Shown one piece after another: positions 1-9,068 of a DNA stretch of 64,000 bases. The notes beneath the pieces are model-generated. The model ran no database searches. It was given only the letters and a program-made list of their open reading frames with translations, and had not been told where the DNA came from. Each line of letters begins with the position of its first letter. Position 1 is the first letter of the stretch. Source of the DNA: Firmicutes bacterium ADurb.Bin193 (GTDB lineage Bacteria; Bacillota; Clostridia; Monoglobales; Firm-18); NCBI GenBank assembly GCA_002070105.1, contig MWCQ01000003.1, positions 62,001 to 126,000 of the forward strand, written 5' to 3'. Position numbers and translations under genes: made by a program.

Positions 1-1752
1 TACCTTGCGCGTGATATTTTTCTGCCCCGCTCCGATGTCAGGGGGCAAAAGGCTGTTGTTCAATCCGAGGGGACTGGGACGGCAAAGCTCGTCAGGCTTG
101 ATATAATAATTATGACGGCGATAACCCTCATTTACGGTGTTGTTGCCTTTACCGGACTCGGTGATACCAAGGTGCCGCAGACTTTTTCGAAGATAGGCGA
201 CGGCTTTGTTGCCGACTTGGGAAAGCCGCAGGATATCGGCAGTATTATGATGTATCTCGGGATCGGCTCCGGTGAGTATTTAATAGAACAATCCGACGAC
301 GGAGTGATATGGGAGGAATATTCGACGCTTAAACACTCCTCGGTTTTTATGTGGAACAGGGCGTCAAAGAATACCTCGGCGCGCTATTTAAGATTTTCTT
401 CTAACGACCCGTCCCTATCCTTCGGCGAGGTCGGGATTTTTTCTCAGGACGGCGAAAGGCTTTTTGCAGTGGCGCATACCACCCTGCCCGAAGCGTTTGA
501 CGAGCAGGACGCCGTAGTCAAAAAGCCTTCTTACATGAACGGCACTTACTTTGACGAGATTTACCATCCGAGGACAGCGTATGAGATACTCCATCGCCTC
601 GCTCCCTACGAAACGACCCACCCCCCTTTGGGCAAGCTGATTATGTCGGTGGGTATTATGATGTTTGGCATGACTCCGTTCGGCTGGCGCTTTATGGGCA
701 CGCTTTTCGGCGTTTTGATGGTTCCGCTTTTTTACCTGATGTGTAAAAAGTTTGTGAGGCGCACGGATATTTCGGCGATTGCCACAATTATTTTCGCCTT
801 CGACTTTATGCACTATTCCCAGACGAGGCTTGCAACCGTAGACAGCTATGCCGTATTTTTTATAATGCTTATGTACTACTTTATTTGGGAATACTATAAT
901 ATAGATTTTAACAGGGAGTCCCTAAAAAAAGGACTGATTCCCCTTGCGCTTTGCGGAATATTCTTCGGAATCGGCGCCGCTACAAAGTGGATTTGCCTTT
1001 ACTCAGCGCTTGGGCTTGCCGGAATAATGCTTATCGTTTGGATAAGGGCGTTCTTTGAAGGTCATAAATATCCTGACTTCAACAAAAAACTTATTGGGAC
1101 GATTTTGTGGTGTATTGTGTTTTTTGTGCTGATTCCCGCGGCTGTGTACTTCGCCTCATACCTTCCGCAGATACGGTATGACCTTCACTCCAGAACACCT
1201 GTGGGGTATGTGATTCAGAACCAGAAATATATGCTTGATTACCACAGCAATGTCACGGACCCCCACCCATACTCCTCCGAATGGTACGAGTGGATTGTCG
1301 ACAAGCGGCCTCTGTGGGCGTATATTGATGCGGAGCTTAAAACACAAAACATTATATCAAGCATCTCATCCTTCGGAAACCCTGCGGTGTGGTGGGGAGG
1401 ACTTGCCGCCATATTCGGATGTATATATCTGGGGATAGTAAGAAAAAGCAGGGCGGCTGTGTTTATTCTTATCGCATATCTGTCCCAGCTTGTGCCCTGG
1501 ATTCCGATTAAGCGTGTTTTGTTTATTTACCACTACTTTGCCTGCGTGCCGTTTTTGGTTCTGGCAATCGCCTGCGGGATTAAATATATGCTTGAAAACA
1601 AAAGTCTGAAGATGAGGACTGTTTATGCCTACTGCGCAATTTGTGTGGGACTGTTTATTATGTTTTATCCCGTTATAACCGGAACACCCGTTAGCCCGCG
1701 GTATATATCGGGCGTATTAAAGTGGTTTGATTCATGGACCTTTATGAATTAG
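1..1752 (+). CDS. PMT-family (GT39-like) glycosyltransferase with embedded discoidin-like domain, 5' end outside window
   Basis: The reading frame is open from base 1, so the true start lies upstream. The visible part has an extracytoplasmic region (about bases 150-470) that resembles an F5/8 type C (discoidin-like) fold, with a typical ending RYLRFSS followed by FGEVGIF. After it come the PMT hallmarks FDEIYHPRTAYE and THPPLGK, then repeated hydrophobic segments to the C terminus. PMT/GT39 enzymes transfer sugars from a polyprenyl-phosphate carrier at the outer membrane face, usually onto protein Ser or Thr. The sugar and acceptor cannot be read from the sequence. The discoidin-like insert in the loop is unusual for a minimal PMT and may bind glycan. 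It is the last gene before a 137-base gap. Confidence 0.85.
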   Translation, partial: YLARDIFLPRSDVRGQKAVVQSEGTGTAKLVRLDIIIMTAITLIYGVVAFTGLGDTKVPQTFSKIGDGFVADLGKPQDIGSIMMYLGIGSGEYLIEQSDDGVIWEEYSTLKHSSVFMWNRASKNTSARYLRFSSNDPSLSFGEVGIFSQDGERLFAVAHTTLPEAFDEQDAVVKKPSYMNGTYFDEIYHPRTAYEILHRLAPYETTHPPLGKLIMSVGIMMFGMTPFGWRFMGTLFGVLMVPLFYLMCKKFVRRTDISAIATIIFAFDFMHYSQTRLATVDSYAVFFIMLMYYFIWEYYNIDFNRESLKKGLIPLALCGIFFGIGAATKWICLYSALGLAGIMLIVWIRAFFEGHKYPDFNKKLIGTILWCIVFFVLIPAAVYFASYLPQIRYDLHSRTPVGYVIQNQKYMLDYHSNVTDPHPYSSEWYEWIVDKRPLWAYIDAELKTQNIISSISSFGNPAVWWGGLAAIFGCIYLGIVRKSRAAVFILIAYLSQLVPWIPIKRVLFIYHYFACVPFLVLAIACGIKYMLENKSLKMRTVYAYCAICVGLFIMFYPVITGTPVSPRYISGVLKWFDSWTFMN

Positions 1753-1761
1753 GTCCGATAA

Positions 1762-1802
1762 AATTTCAGGTAGGAATTTCGACTATATATGTCGAATATA
1801 TA
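1762..1802 (+). promoter_or_regulatory. Candidate Spo0A box in a palindromic repeat motif
   Basis: TGTCGAA at 1790-1796 equals the 0A-box core known from Bacillus. It forms the right arm of an inverted pair, TTCGAC 1778-1783 and GTCGAA 1791-1796, and is followed by an AT-rich stretch. A related motif lies upstream of dnaG at 5348-5354. Binding is inferred, not shown. Confidence 0.35.
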
Positions 1803-1889
1803 ATACGGAAATCTAAAACACAAAAAGGGCTCTTATGACCGAAGTGCCGACGGTATCGGTTGCTTTTTGTAAGACGGGTTGTGATTACG

Positions 1890-2729
1890 ATGAGAAATAT
1901 TGATGTGAAAACAATAACGGACACGGTGGCAAGGCTTTGCATTGATGCAAACCGCTACCTATGTCCGGATATAAAGGCCGCGCTTGAAAAAGGCCTGAAG
2001 GAAGAATCCTCCCCTCGTGCGAGGGATGTGTTTTCAAAGCTGCTTGAAAATGCCGAAATCGCCAAAACCGAGGGAATATCAATGTGTCAGGATACGGGAA
2101 TGGCCGTTGTTTTTGTAAAGCTCGGACGGGAGGTATATATTGACGGAAGACTTGAGGATGCAATAAACGACGGCGTTCGTGAAGGCTATGGAAGCGGCTT
2201 TTTAAGAAAATCCGTAGTTTGTGACCCATTAAAAAGGATAAACACGGGCGACAATGCGCCCGCCGTCATACACCTTGAGCTTACCGAAGGCGATAAAATT
2301 GAAATTACGGTTGCCCCCAAGGGCTTCGGAAGCGAAAATATGAGTGCGGTTAAAATGCTTAAGCCGTCGGACGGCGAAAAGGGCGTTTTGGATTTCATAG
2401 TCGAAACGGTTAAAAGCGGAGGCGGGAACCCCTGCCCGCCGGTTGTTGTAGGCGTGGGTATAGGCGGGACAATGGAAAAGGCGGCATATCTTTCAAAAAA
2501 AGCTCTCCTCATCCCCGTTGACAATAAAAATGACGACGAATACTACGCCTCGCTTGAGGCCGAACTTTTAAAAAGGATCAATGCTCTCGGAATAGGGCCT
2601 ATGGGCTGGGGCGGCAATACAACGGCTTTGGGTGTAAATATACTGACATACCCTACACACATTGCGGGGCTTCCCGTGGCTGTCAACATCGGCTGTCATG
2701 CTACGCGACACGCAAGTGCAATAATATAA
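1890..2729 (+). CDS. Fumarate hydratase class I, alpha subunit
   Basis: The alpha (N-terminal) half of the oxygen-sensitive iron-sulfur fumarase/tartrate dehydratase family, which interconverts fumarate and malate. All three cysteines expected to hold the 4Fe-4S cluster are visible: MCQDTG, GNPCPP and IGCHA. The ATG at 1890 (MRNIDVK) is preferred. An in-frame upstream ATG at 1860 would add ten residues not expected in the family, though the ribosome site is weak for either. The beta subunit is not next door: it lies at 52159-52668 on the other strand, which is unusual because the two are normally adjacent. hpf follows after 14 bases with its own ribosome site. Confidence 0.93.
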   Translation: MRNIDVKTITDTVARLCIDANRYLCPDIKAALEKGLKEESSPRARDVFSKLLENAEIAKTEGISMCQDTGMAVVFVKLGREVYIDGRLEDAINDGVREGYGSGFLRKSVVCDPLKRINTGDNAPAVIHLELTEGDKIEITVAPKGFGSENMSAVKMLKPSDGEKGVLDFIVETVKSGGGNPCPPVVVGVGIGGTMEKAAYLSKKALLIPVDNKNDDEYYASLEAELLKRINALGIGPMGWGGNTTALGVNILTYPTHIAGLPVAVNIGCHATRHASAII

Positions 2730-2743
2730 ACGGAGGGATTGCT

Positions 2744-3271
2744 ATGAAGACAACAATTATCGGAAGAAAGCTTGAGATTACGAAGGGATTAAAGTCGTAT
2801 GCGGAAAAAAAGTATGCAAAGCTTGATAAGTTTTTCAACGATGACGCCGAGGCAAAAATAACGATGTCGGTTGAAAAGGACAGGCAGAAGGTTGAGGCGA
2901 CAATCTTTTCACAGAACATGATTTACCGCTCGGAGGAAACAACAAACGATATGTACAGTACGATAGACAAAATCGTTGATTCAATCGAGCATCAGATAAG
3001 AAAGCATAAAACAAGGCTTGAAAAGCGCCTTAAAGAAGGCTCGCTTGCATACATGCCCACACAGGATCAGGATACTGTCGAGGAGGAAAAGGAGTTTAAT
3101 GTCGTAAGAACAAAGATGTTTGAAACCAAGCCCATGAGCGCCGAGGAGGCTATTTTGCAGATGAACCTTTTGGGGCACAGCTTTTTCGTCTTCAGAAGCG
3201 ATGTAAACGGAAAAACAAGCATCGTCTATAAAAGAAATGATAAAAACTACGGCATAATAGAGGTTAATTAA
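2744..3271 (+). CDS. hpf: Ribosome hibernation promoting factor, long form
   Basis: A 175-residue protein of the long HPF/RaiA type. The N-terminal beta-alpha domain (about residues 1-100, starting MKTTIIGRKLEITKGLK) binds the 30S decoding region. The C-terminal domain (about 118-175, with FVFRSDVNGKTSIVYKR) mediates 100S ribosome dimerisation in characterised long HPFs. The charged middle linker is typical. The start is supported by CGGAGGG seven bases upstream. No terminator follows directly; a MITE-like element begins 24 bases after the stop. Confidence 0.95.
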   Translation: MKTTIIGRKLEITKGLKSYAEKKYAKLDKFFNDDAEAKITMSVEKDRQKVEATIFSQNMIYRSEETTNDMYSTIDKIVDSIEHQIRKHKTRLEKRLKEGSLAYMPTQDQDTVEEEKEFNVVRTKMFETKPMSAEEAILQMNLLGHSFFVFRSDVNGKTSIVYKRNDKNYGIIEVN

Positions 3272-3294
3272 GTCGGTTTATCGGCAGGCTGCGG

Positions 3295-3551
3295 GGGCTG
3301 TTGAAAAATGCACAGATTGCATAAAGACGAAAAAACCTTATATGTTTCAGTTTATGATATATCAAATGAGTAAAGTTCGTTAAATTCAGGTTAGAATATC
3401 TACGAAATAAAATTATCACTTTAATTAGTCTTTGTGCTGTGAACAAACTTAACCTTTCGGCGTACCTCTGTACGCCTTCGGGCAAGGTAAAAGGCGGAAT
3501 TTGCCGCCTTTTACTTCAGTTTGTCCATTCTGCACTATTTTGCAACAGCCC
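3295..3551. mobile_element. MITE-like non-coding element with terminal inverted repeats
   Basis: The ends are inverted copies: GGGCTGTTGAAAAAT at 3295-3309 and, read on the minus strand from 3551, GGGCTGTTGCAAAAT (14 of 15 bases match). Inside lie two perfect hairpins, GGCGTAC/GTACGCC at 3459-3476 and GTAAAAGGCGG/CCGCCTTTTAC at 3487-3514. There is no open reading frame of note. Small size, terminal repeats and no transposase fit a MITE. No clear target-site duplication is seen and no second copy lies in the window. It fills most of the 390-base gap between hpf and the next gene. Confidence 0.6.
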
Positions 3552-3667
3552 TATCCATTTGTAATTTTGAGAGTATACTTTAAATATATATCTATATGTC
3601 CCGGTCAATAATAAGGCACACTTTTGGCAGAAGCCTTTTACGGGATGCGAAAAAGGAGTTGGTTTTG

Positions 3668-4240
3668 TTGTACATAGTCGGATTGAACGGCAGTCCCAGA
3701 AAGAATTCCAATGTGAGATTTCTTATTGAAAAGGTTTTCGAAAAATGTGAGGAGCTCGGCGCAAAAACCGAGATTATCGATGTCCCCGCAGTCGTAAGCT
3801 CGGCAAAGACGCCGTTTTGCACGGTCTGCTCAACCCCGTGCAGCGGTGTTTGCTATAAGGGGACTGCACTTGAGGATTCCTTTGAGAAAATGAAACGGGC
3901 GGATACTATCGTTATGGGAAGCCCTGTCTATTTCGGAAGCATGAGCGCCCAGCTTAAAGCACTGTTTGACAAATCGAGGCGACTGCGGGCAGAAATGGCC
4001 TTAATCGGCAAGCCGTGCGGCTTTATCGCCGTGGGTGCATCCCGCTTCGGCGGGCAGGAGGCCACCCTTTCGGCAATGCACGCAATGGCGCTTGTGCAAG
4101 GCATGACGGTTTTGGGAACGGGTCATTCTCAATTTGATGCGGGGCATCTCGGAGTAAGCTCGCAGCAGCCCTCGGAAAAGGACGATTATGCGCTTTCGAG
4201 ATGCGAAGCTCTTGCACTCCGTATAATGGGAGGGGACTGA
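3668..4240 (+). CDS. NADPH-dependent FMN reductase / flavodoxin-fold protein
   Basis: A flavodoxin-like fold: the first strand and phosphate loop read YIVGLNGSPRKNSN, and MGSPVYFGSMSAQLKALFD is the second flavin-contacting region of this family. Three cysteines between them (CTVCSTPC, then C) resemble the cluster-binding stretch of iron-sulfur flavoproteins, but the spacing is not decisive. The start is taken as TTG 3668, nine bases after AAAAAGGAG; TTG 3665 is also possible. The frame is open upstream to an ATG at 3596, which lacks a ribosome site. The stop is one base before the dGTPase-like gene, so the two are probably co-transcribed. The substrate is unknown. Confidence 0.8.
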   Translation: MYIVGLNGSPRKNSNVRFLIEKVFEKCEELGAKTEIIDVPAVVSSAKTPFCTVCSTPCSGVCYKGTALEDSFEKMKRADTIVMGSPVYFGSMSAQLKALFDKSRRLRAEMALIGKPCGFIAVGASRFGGQEATLSAMHAMALVQGMTVLGTGHSQFDAGHLGVSSQQPSEKDDYALSRCEALALRIMGGD

Positions 4241-4241
4241 T

Positions 4242-5231
4242 ATGCTTTTAAGGGAGATTACCGAAAAGCGGGAAGAGCAGTACCTCAGCAAATATGCCGC
4301 TTTATCAAAAAACACGAGGGGCAGGGACAACCCCCAGCCCCTTTGCGATATACGGACGGAATTTCAGCGTGACCGTGACAGAATAACGCACAGCAAGGCT
4401 TTCCGCCGTCTAAAGCACAAGACACAGGTTTTCATTACTCCCGAAGGTGACCACTACCGAACACGCCTGACCCACACGCTTGAGGTCGCTCAGATCGGGC
4501 GAACGATTGCCCGCGCACTCAATCTTAACGAGGATTTGGTTGAGGCAATGGCATTGGGGCATGACCTTGGACATACCCCCTTCGGCCATTCGGGCGAGGA
4601 AGTTTTGGACGAAATTTGCCCCTACGGATTTAAGCACTATGAGCAGAGTGTGCGAATTGTAAAGATTCTCGAAAACGGTACGGGGCTTAACCTTACCTAT
4701 GAGGTTGTTGACGGTATTGCAAACCATACGGGCGACAATCTTGCAAGCACGCTTGAAGGAGCGGTCTTAAAGTATGCCGACAGGATAGCATACATAAACC
4801 ACGACATAGACGATGCTATAAGGGGTAATATTCTAAAAGCGGACGAGCTTCCCCGAAATTGCATAGAAATTCTCGGAAAAGAGCACAGTGAGCGTATAAA
4901 TACCATGATTTTGTCCATTATAAGTGAAAGCATGGACAAGCCCGTCGTTTCGATGGAGCCCGGTGTTTTTAAGGCTATGATGGAGCTTCGCAGCTTTTTG
5001 ACCGACAATGTTTACATCGGTTCCAAAGCAAAAGCCGAAGAGGATAAAGCAAAGGGCATTATCCGCAGACTCTATGAGTATTTTAAAAGCCACCCCGACG
5101 AACTTCCTCCGGGTGTCGATACCGACGATATCGACCGCAGGGTATGCGACTATATTGCGGGAATGTCCGACAGATACGCCGTTTACAGGTACAGCGAGCT
5201 TTTTGTTCCGCGCTCGTGGCAGGTATTATAA
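4242..5231 (+). CDS. dGTP triphosphohydrolase-like HD-domain protein
   Basis: A 329-residue HD-superfamily hydrolase of the deoxyguanosinetriphosphate triphosphohydrolase-like family, which cleaves dNTPs to the nucleoside and triphosphate. The N terminus has the family signature with FRRLKHKTQVF, then RTRLTHTLEVAQI, and the metal-binding GHDLGHTPFGHSGE. The start follows GGGAGGGG by five bases and is one base after the preceding stop. Its place ahead of dnaG is common in Clostridia. It is shorter than E. coli Dgt and matches the short Gram-positive group. Confidence 0.92.
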   Translation: MLLREITEKREEQYLSKYAALSKNTRGRDNPQPLCDIRTEFQRDRDRITHSKAFRRLKHKTQVFITPEGDHYRTRLTHTLEVAQIGRTIARALNLNEDLVEAMALGHDLGHTPFGHSGEEVLDEICPYGFKHYEQSVRIVKILENGTGLNLTYEVVDGIANHTGDNLASTLEGAVLKYADRIAYINHDIDDAIRGNILKADELPRNCIEILGKEHSERINTMILSIISESMDKPVVSMEPGVFKAMMELRSFLTDNVYIGSKAKAEEDKAKGIIRRLYEYFKSHPDELPPGVDTDDIDRRVCDYIAGMSDRYAVYRYSELFVPRSWQVL

Positions 5232-5312
5232 TCCTGTAAAATGGGCAGATTAGATAGAGCCGGCGCGTAAACGGAGTGCTGAAAAGCAGGTGCTCTTGCC
5301 TTGCGTTTAGGA

Positions 5313-5357
5313 CTACCTGAAATTGCAAGAAGGATTTTTGTGGAATATGTCGAATTT
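5313..5357 (+). promoter_or_regulatory. Second copy of the candidate Spo0A-box motif, upstream of dnaG
   Basis: TGTCGAA at 5348-5354 sits in ATATGTCGAATTTA after AGGATTTTT, closely resembling 1771-1800. CTACCTGAAATT at 5313-5324 is the exact reverse complement of AATTTCAGGTAG at 1762-1773, so the two intergenic regions share more than the 7-base core. Confidence 0.35.
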
Positions 5358-5361
5358 AGAG

Positions 5362-5409
5362 TAAGCAGAGTTAATCAAATACGAACTCATCTTTGATTTG
5401 CTCTGCTTA
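5362..5409 (+). other. Stem-loop in the dnaG leader
   Basis: TAAGCAGAG (5362-5370) pairs with CTCTGCTTA (5401-5409), and ATCAAA pairs with TTTGAT inside. No U-run follows, so this looks like a leader structure or operator rather than a terminator. It ends 27 bases before the dnaG start. Confidence 0.4.
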
Positions 5410-5436
5410 AGGTAATATTTTTGAAAGGGAGTTACT

Positions 5437-7203
5437 ATGTCGCAAATTTTCCCTGAGTCATTTTTGCAGGAGGTTATGGACAGAAACGATATTGTGGATA
5501 CCGTGTCGCGCTATGTAAAGCTAAAGCGAAGCGGTAGCTCGATGAAAGGGCTTTGCCCCTTTCATAAGGAAAAAACGCCCTCTTTTACCGTGTCGCCGGA
5601 CAAGCAGCTTTTCTTTTGCTTCGGGTGCCAGAGGGGCGGAACCATAGTCAACTTCATTATGCTGGCGGAAAATCTTGACTTTGTCGAGGCGGTAAAATAT
5701 TTAAGCGATCAGGCGGGACTTGCAATACCCGAGCCCAGCGGAGCGGTCGAGGGAGAAAGGGAAAAGCTCCGCCAGACCATATATAAAATAAACTCGGTCA
5801 GCGGAAGGTTTTTTTATGAATGTCTTTTGGCCGACGAGGGCAAGGCCGCATCGGATTATATTGCCTCGCGCGGGCTTTCGCAAAAAACAATCAGCAGATT
5901 CGGAATCGGCTTTGCGCCCGAAGGGAACAGGCTTTTGGCACATCTTCGCGACAACGGCTTTGATGATGAGGAAATAGTACAAAGCGGAATGGCTGTCCGA
6001 AACGACAGCGGTCATATATACGATAGATTCAGAAACCGCCTTATGTTCCCCATTATAGATATGCGGAAAAATATCGTGGGCTTCGGCGGAAGGGTTATGG
6101 ACGACACCACTCCGAAATACCTAAACTCTCCCGAAACCGTTGCGTTTTCAAAAAGCTATAATCTTTTCGGACTTAACCTTGCGAAAAATACCAAGGACGA
6201 TTTTCTTATTCTTGTCGAAGGGTATATGGATGTCATAAGCCTTCATCAGCACGGCATCGACTCTGCCGTTGCAACGCTCGGAACCTCTCTTACGCCCGAA
6301 CAGGCAAGGATAATAAAGCGCCGCAAGAGTGAGGTTATTATCGCGTATGACAGTGACGAGGCCGGGCAGAACGCCACCAAAAGGGCGATTGAGCTTCTTT
6401 GCGAGGAGGATGTTGTTGTCCGTGTCCTTACCGTCCCCGGCGCAAAGGACCCCGATGAATATATTAAAAAACACGGCGCAGGCGCATTCAGGGCGCTTAT
6501 AAACAGTGCAAAACTTCAAATAGAGTATAAAATATCCAAACTTCAAGAACAATATAATCTGGACAATACCGAGGACAAGGTAAAATATATTAATTCCCTT
6601 GCCACAGAGTTCGCTAAAATTAAAAGCCCTGTCGAGCGCGAGATTTATGTAAACAGGCTCGCCTCGGAAACTGGGATTTCAGCTTCAAGCATTTTAAGCG
6701 AGATTGACCGCTTAAATATAGCAAACGAGCGCAGGACCCGTGCAGGCGCGTTCAGGGGTGTTGCCCCGGTCGGCTCACTGAAAACCTCTGACCCGAAAAA
6801 GGAAAACATAGTTCGCGCACAAAGGCTTCTTTTGTGTCTTATGTGCGCCGATGCCACTGTTTCCGAAGCTGCGGGGAGTCAGCTTGACAGCTCTGACTTT
6901 GAAGAGGGCGTTAATCGTACGCTTTTTAATTTAATTCTGTCAATCCGTGCAAGCGGGGGCGAACCCGATGCCCGTCTTATTGTGTCACAGACCGAGGACG
7001 CGGCGTGTGCCGCCCGGATTTTGCATGACGATCAGAACATTGAGGACAAGCCGCTTGCGGCAAAGGAGCTTATACGCCTTATAATTCGCGAGCGTATGGT
7101 TAAAAAGCTCTTTGAAACCGCAACAAGCTCCGATGTTTCACAGGAGCAGAGAATTTGTGAGATGGAAAAATGCTTGAGAAAGGAGGTCGGGACCAATGAA
7201 TAG
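5437..7203 (+). CDS. dnaG: DNA primase
   Basis: A 588-residue primase that makes RNA primers at the replication fork. The N-terminal CHC2 zinc ribbon is clear: [11 protein letters not shown] with CFGCQRGG. The TOPRIM catalytic domain shows LVEGYMDVI with the acidic AYDSDEAGQ. The C-terminal region (about 450-588), which in other primases binds the DnaB helicase, is more divergent. The start follows GAAAGGGAG. The last eight bases overlap rpoD, the classical macromolecular synthesis arrangement. Confidence 0.97.
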   Translation: MSQIFPESFLQEVMDRNDIVDTVSRYVKLKRSGSSMKGLCPFHKEKTPSFTVSPDKQLFFCFGCQRGGTIVNFIMLAENLDFVEAVKYLSDQAGLAIPEPSGAVEGEREKLRQTIYKINSVSGRFFYECLLADEGKAASDYIASRGLSQKTISRFGIGFAPEGNRLLAHLRDNGFDDEEIVQSGMAVRNDSGHIYDRFRNRLMFPIIDMRKNIVGFGGRVMDDTTPKYLNSPETVAFSKSYNLFGLNLAKNTKDDFLILVEGYMDVISLHQHGIDSAVATLGTSLTPEQARIIKRRKSEVIIAYDSDEAGQNATKRAIELLCEEDVVVRVLTVPGAKDPDEYIKKHGAGAFRALINSAKLQIEYKISKLQEQYNLDNTEDKVKYINSLATEFAKIKSPVEREIYVNRLASETGISASSILSEIDRLNIANERRTRAGAFRGVAPVGSLKTSDPKKENIVRAQRLLLCLMCADATVSEAAGSQLDSSDFEEGVNRTLFNLILSIRASGGEPDARLIVSQTEDAACAARILHDDQNIEDKPLAAKELIRLIIRERMVKKLFETATSSDVSQEQRICEMEKCLRKEVGTNE

Positions 7204-8272
7204 TGTAGAGAACAAAAAACAGGTTATAAAAGACCTTATAGAGCGCGGCAAGAAAAAAGGAATGCTTACCTATAAGGAAATTATGGACACGCTTGAAGAA
7301 ATAGAGCTTGACCCCGACCAGATAGAAAAAGTTTACGAGAATGTAGAGAATTTAGGAATCGAAATTACCGGCGATATTGAGGAGGAGCTTGAGGAGCTTA
7401 AACTTGTCGAGGAGGAAATTGACCTTACAATCCCCGAGGGGATTGCTCTTGACGACCCTGTCAGGATGTACCTTAAAGAAATCGGAAAGGTTCCTCTTTT
7501 AAGTCCGGAGGAAGAAACAAACCTTGCCCAGCTTATGTCAACGGGCGATATTGAGGCTCGCCGCCGCCTTGCCGAAGCTAATCTGAGGCTTGTGGTGAGC
7601 ATTGCAAAAAGGTATGTGGGAAGGGGTATGCTGTTTCTTGACCTTATACAGGAGGGCAACCTCGGCCTTATTAAAGCTGTTGAAAAATTCGATTATCAAA
7701 AGGGCTATAAATTCAGCACATACGCAACCTGGTGGATAAGGCAGGCGATAACCCGCGCCATAGCCGACCAGGCAAGAACCATAAGAATTCCCGTACACAT
7801 GGTTGAAACGATAAACAAGCTTATCCGTGTTTCGCGTCAGCTTCTTCAGGAGCTTGGGCGTGACCCGCTTCCCGAAGAAATAGCCAAAGAAATGAGAATG
7901 ACCGTTGACAAGGTCAGGGAAATTCAGAAAATTGCGCAGGAGCCTGTTTCTCTTGAAACTCCGATAGGCGAGGAGGACGACAGTCACCTCGGAGATTTCA
8001 TTCCCGACGACGATGCACCCGCACCTGCGGAGGCGGCTTCCTTCTCTCTTTTGAAGGAGCAGCTTGTGGATGTTCTTTCAACCCTGACACCCCGTGAGGA
8101 AAAGGTTTTGCGCCTTAGATTCGGGCTTGACGACGGGCGGGCAAGGACGCTTGAGGAGGTTGGCAAGGAGTTTCAGGTTACCCGTGAGCGTATTCGCCAG
8201 ATTGAAGCAAAGGCACTCCGAAAGCTTCGCCACCCAAGCAGAAGCAAAAAACTAAAGGACTATTTGGATTAA
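7196..8272 (+). CDS. rpoD: RNA polymerase primary sigma factor (sigma-A)
   Basis: A 358-residue housekeeping sigma factor. Region 1.1 is short and acidic, region 1.2 begins [11 protein letters not shown], region 2 holds the -10-reading helix [19 protein letters not shown], and region 4 holds the -35-reading [17 protein letters not shown]. It overlaps dnaG and starts after GAAAGGAGG. Its targets are visible in this window as TTGACA-17-TATAAT promoters, for example at valS. Confidence 0.97.
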   Translation: MNSVENKKQVIKDLIERGKKKGMLTYKEIMDTLEEIELDPDQIEKVYENVENLGIEITGDIEEELEELKLVEEEIDLTIPEGIALDDPVRMYLKEIGKVPLLSPEEETNLAQLMSTGDIEARRRLAEANLRLVVSIAKRYVGRGMLFLDLIQEGNLGLIKAVEKFDYQKGYKFSTYATWWIRQAITRAIADQARTIRIPVHMVETINKLIRVSRQLLQELGRDPLPEEIAKEMRMTVDKVREIQKIAQEPVSLETPIGEEDDSHLGDFIPDDDAPAPAEAASFSLLKEQLVDVLSTLTPREEKVLRLRFGLDDGRARTLEEVGKEFQVTRERIRQIEAKALRKLRHPSRSKKLKDYLD

Positions 8273-8384
8273 AACCGCTGAACAATTAATGACTATTCAA
8301 AACGGGCGTACAGAAGACGGTACGCTCTAATTATGTCTTTTTTCAAGCCCTTTATTACTCCAAAAAAAAGGAGCGGTAATACAT

Positions 8385-9068
8385 ATGAACCTACCCCCCC
8401 GCCTTGAGGTGACGGCTTCCTTTGTGCCGCCCTGCGAATGTCTTGCGGATATAGGAACCGACCACGCATACATACCGATACACCTTATAGAAAAGGGCGT
8501 TATAAAGCGTGCGGTTGCATCCGATATTGCCGCGGGGCCCGCCAAAATCGCCCTTCGCAACATTAAGAGGCATGGACTTGAGGACAGAATTTCGGTCGTC
8601 ACGGGCTATGGGCTTGAGCCGATAGACTGTGCCGATGTTATTGTCATAGCCGGAATGGGCGGAAAGGTCATCTGTGATATTCTAACGGCGGGCGAAAAGG
8701 TCGCTCGAAGTGCAAGGCTTGTTGTTATTCAGCCTATGACGATGGTCATGGATGTGCGCCGCTTTTTGTCGGAGAAAGGTTTTGCCATTACTGACGAAGC
8801 TATTGCAAAAGAGGGACAAAAGCTGTATAATATAATGGCGGTACGAACAGGAGAAGAAATTATTGAGGATGACATTTACTTCTATGTCGGCAAGCGCCTT
8901 GTGGAAAAGAAGGACCCGCTTTTGGGCGAGTATATAGGAAAGCGCATTGCTGCGCTTGACATTTCCATTGACAACATGGGAAACAGCGTGGGCGAGCTTG
9001 AAAAAAGAGAGCAGTTTATAAGCCTTAAAAAACAGCTTTTGGAGGTTCTAGATGACTACCGTTCGTGA
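8385..9068 (+). CDS. trmK: tRNA (adenine(22)-N1)-methyltransferase
   Basis: A class I SAM-dependent methyltransferase of the TrmK/YqfN family, which methylates A22 in the tRNA D-arm. Visible are the SAM loop ADIGTDHAYIPIHL, the acidic turn ASDIAAGPA and the family motif IAGMGGKVICDIL. The C-terminal part (about 150-227) is the helical domain of the family. The 112-base gap after rpoD holds a GCGTAC/GTACGC inverted pair near 8306-8326. The end overlaps the Nif3-like gene by 17 bases, the same order (sigA, trmK, nif3-like) as in Bacillus. Confidence 0.93.
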   Translation: MNLPPRLEVTASFVPPCECLADIGTDHAYIPIHLIEKGVIKRAVASDIAAGPAKIALRNIKRHGLEDRISVVTGYGLEPIDCADVIVIAGMGGKVICDILTAGEKVARSARLVVIQPMTMVMDVRRFLSEKGFAITDEAIAKEGQKLYNIMAVRTGEEIIEDDIYFYVGKRLVEKKDPLLGEYIGKRIAALDISIDNMGNSVGELEKREQFISLKKQLLEVLDDYRS

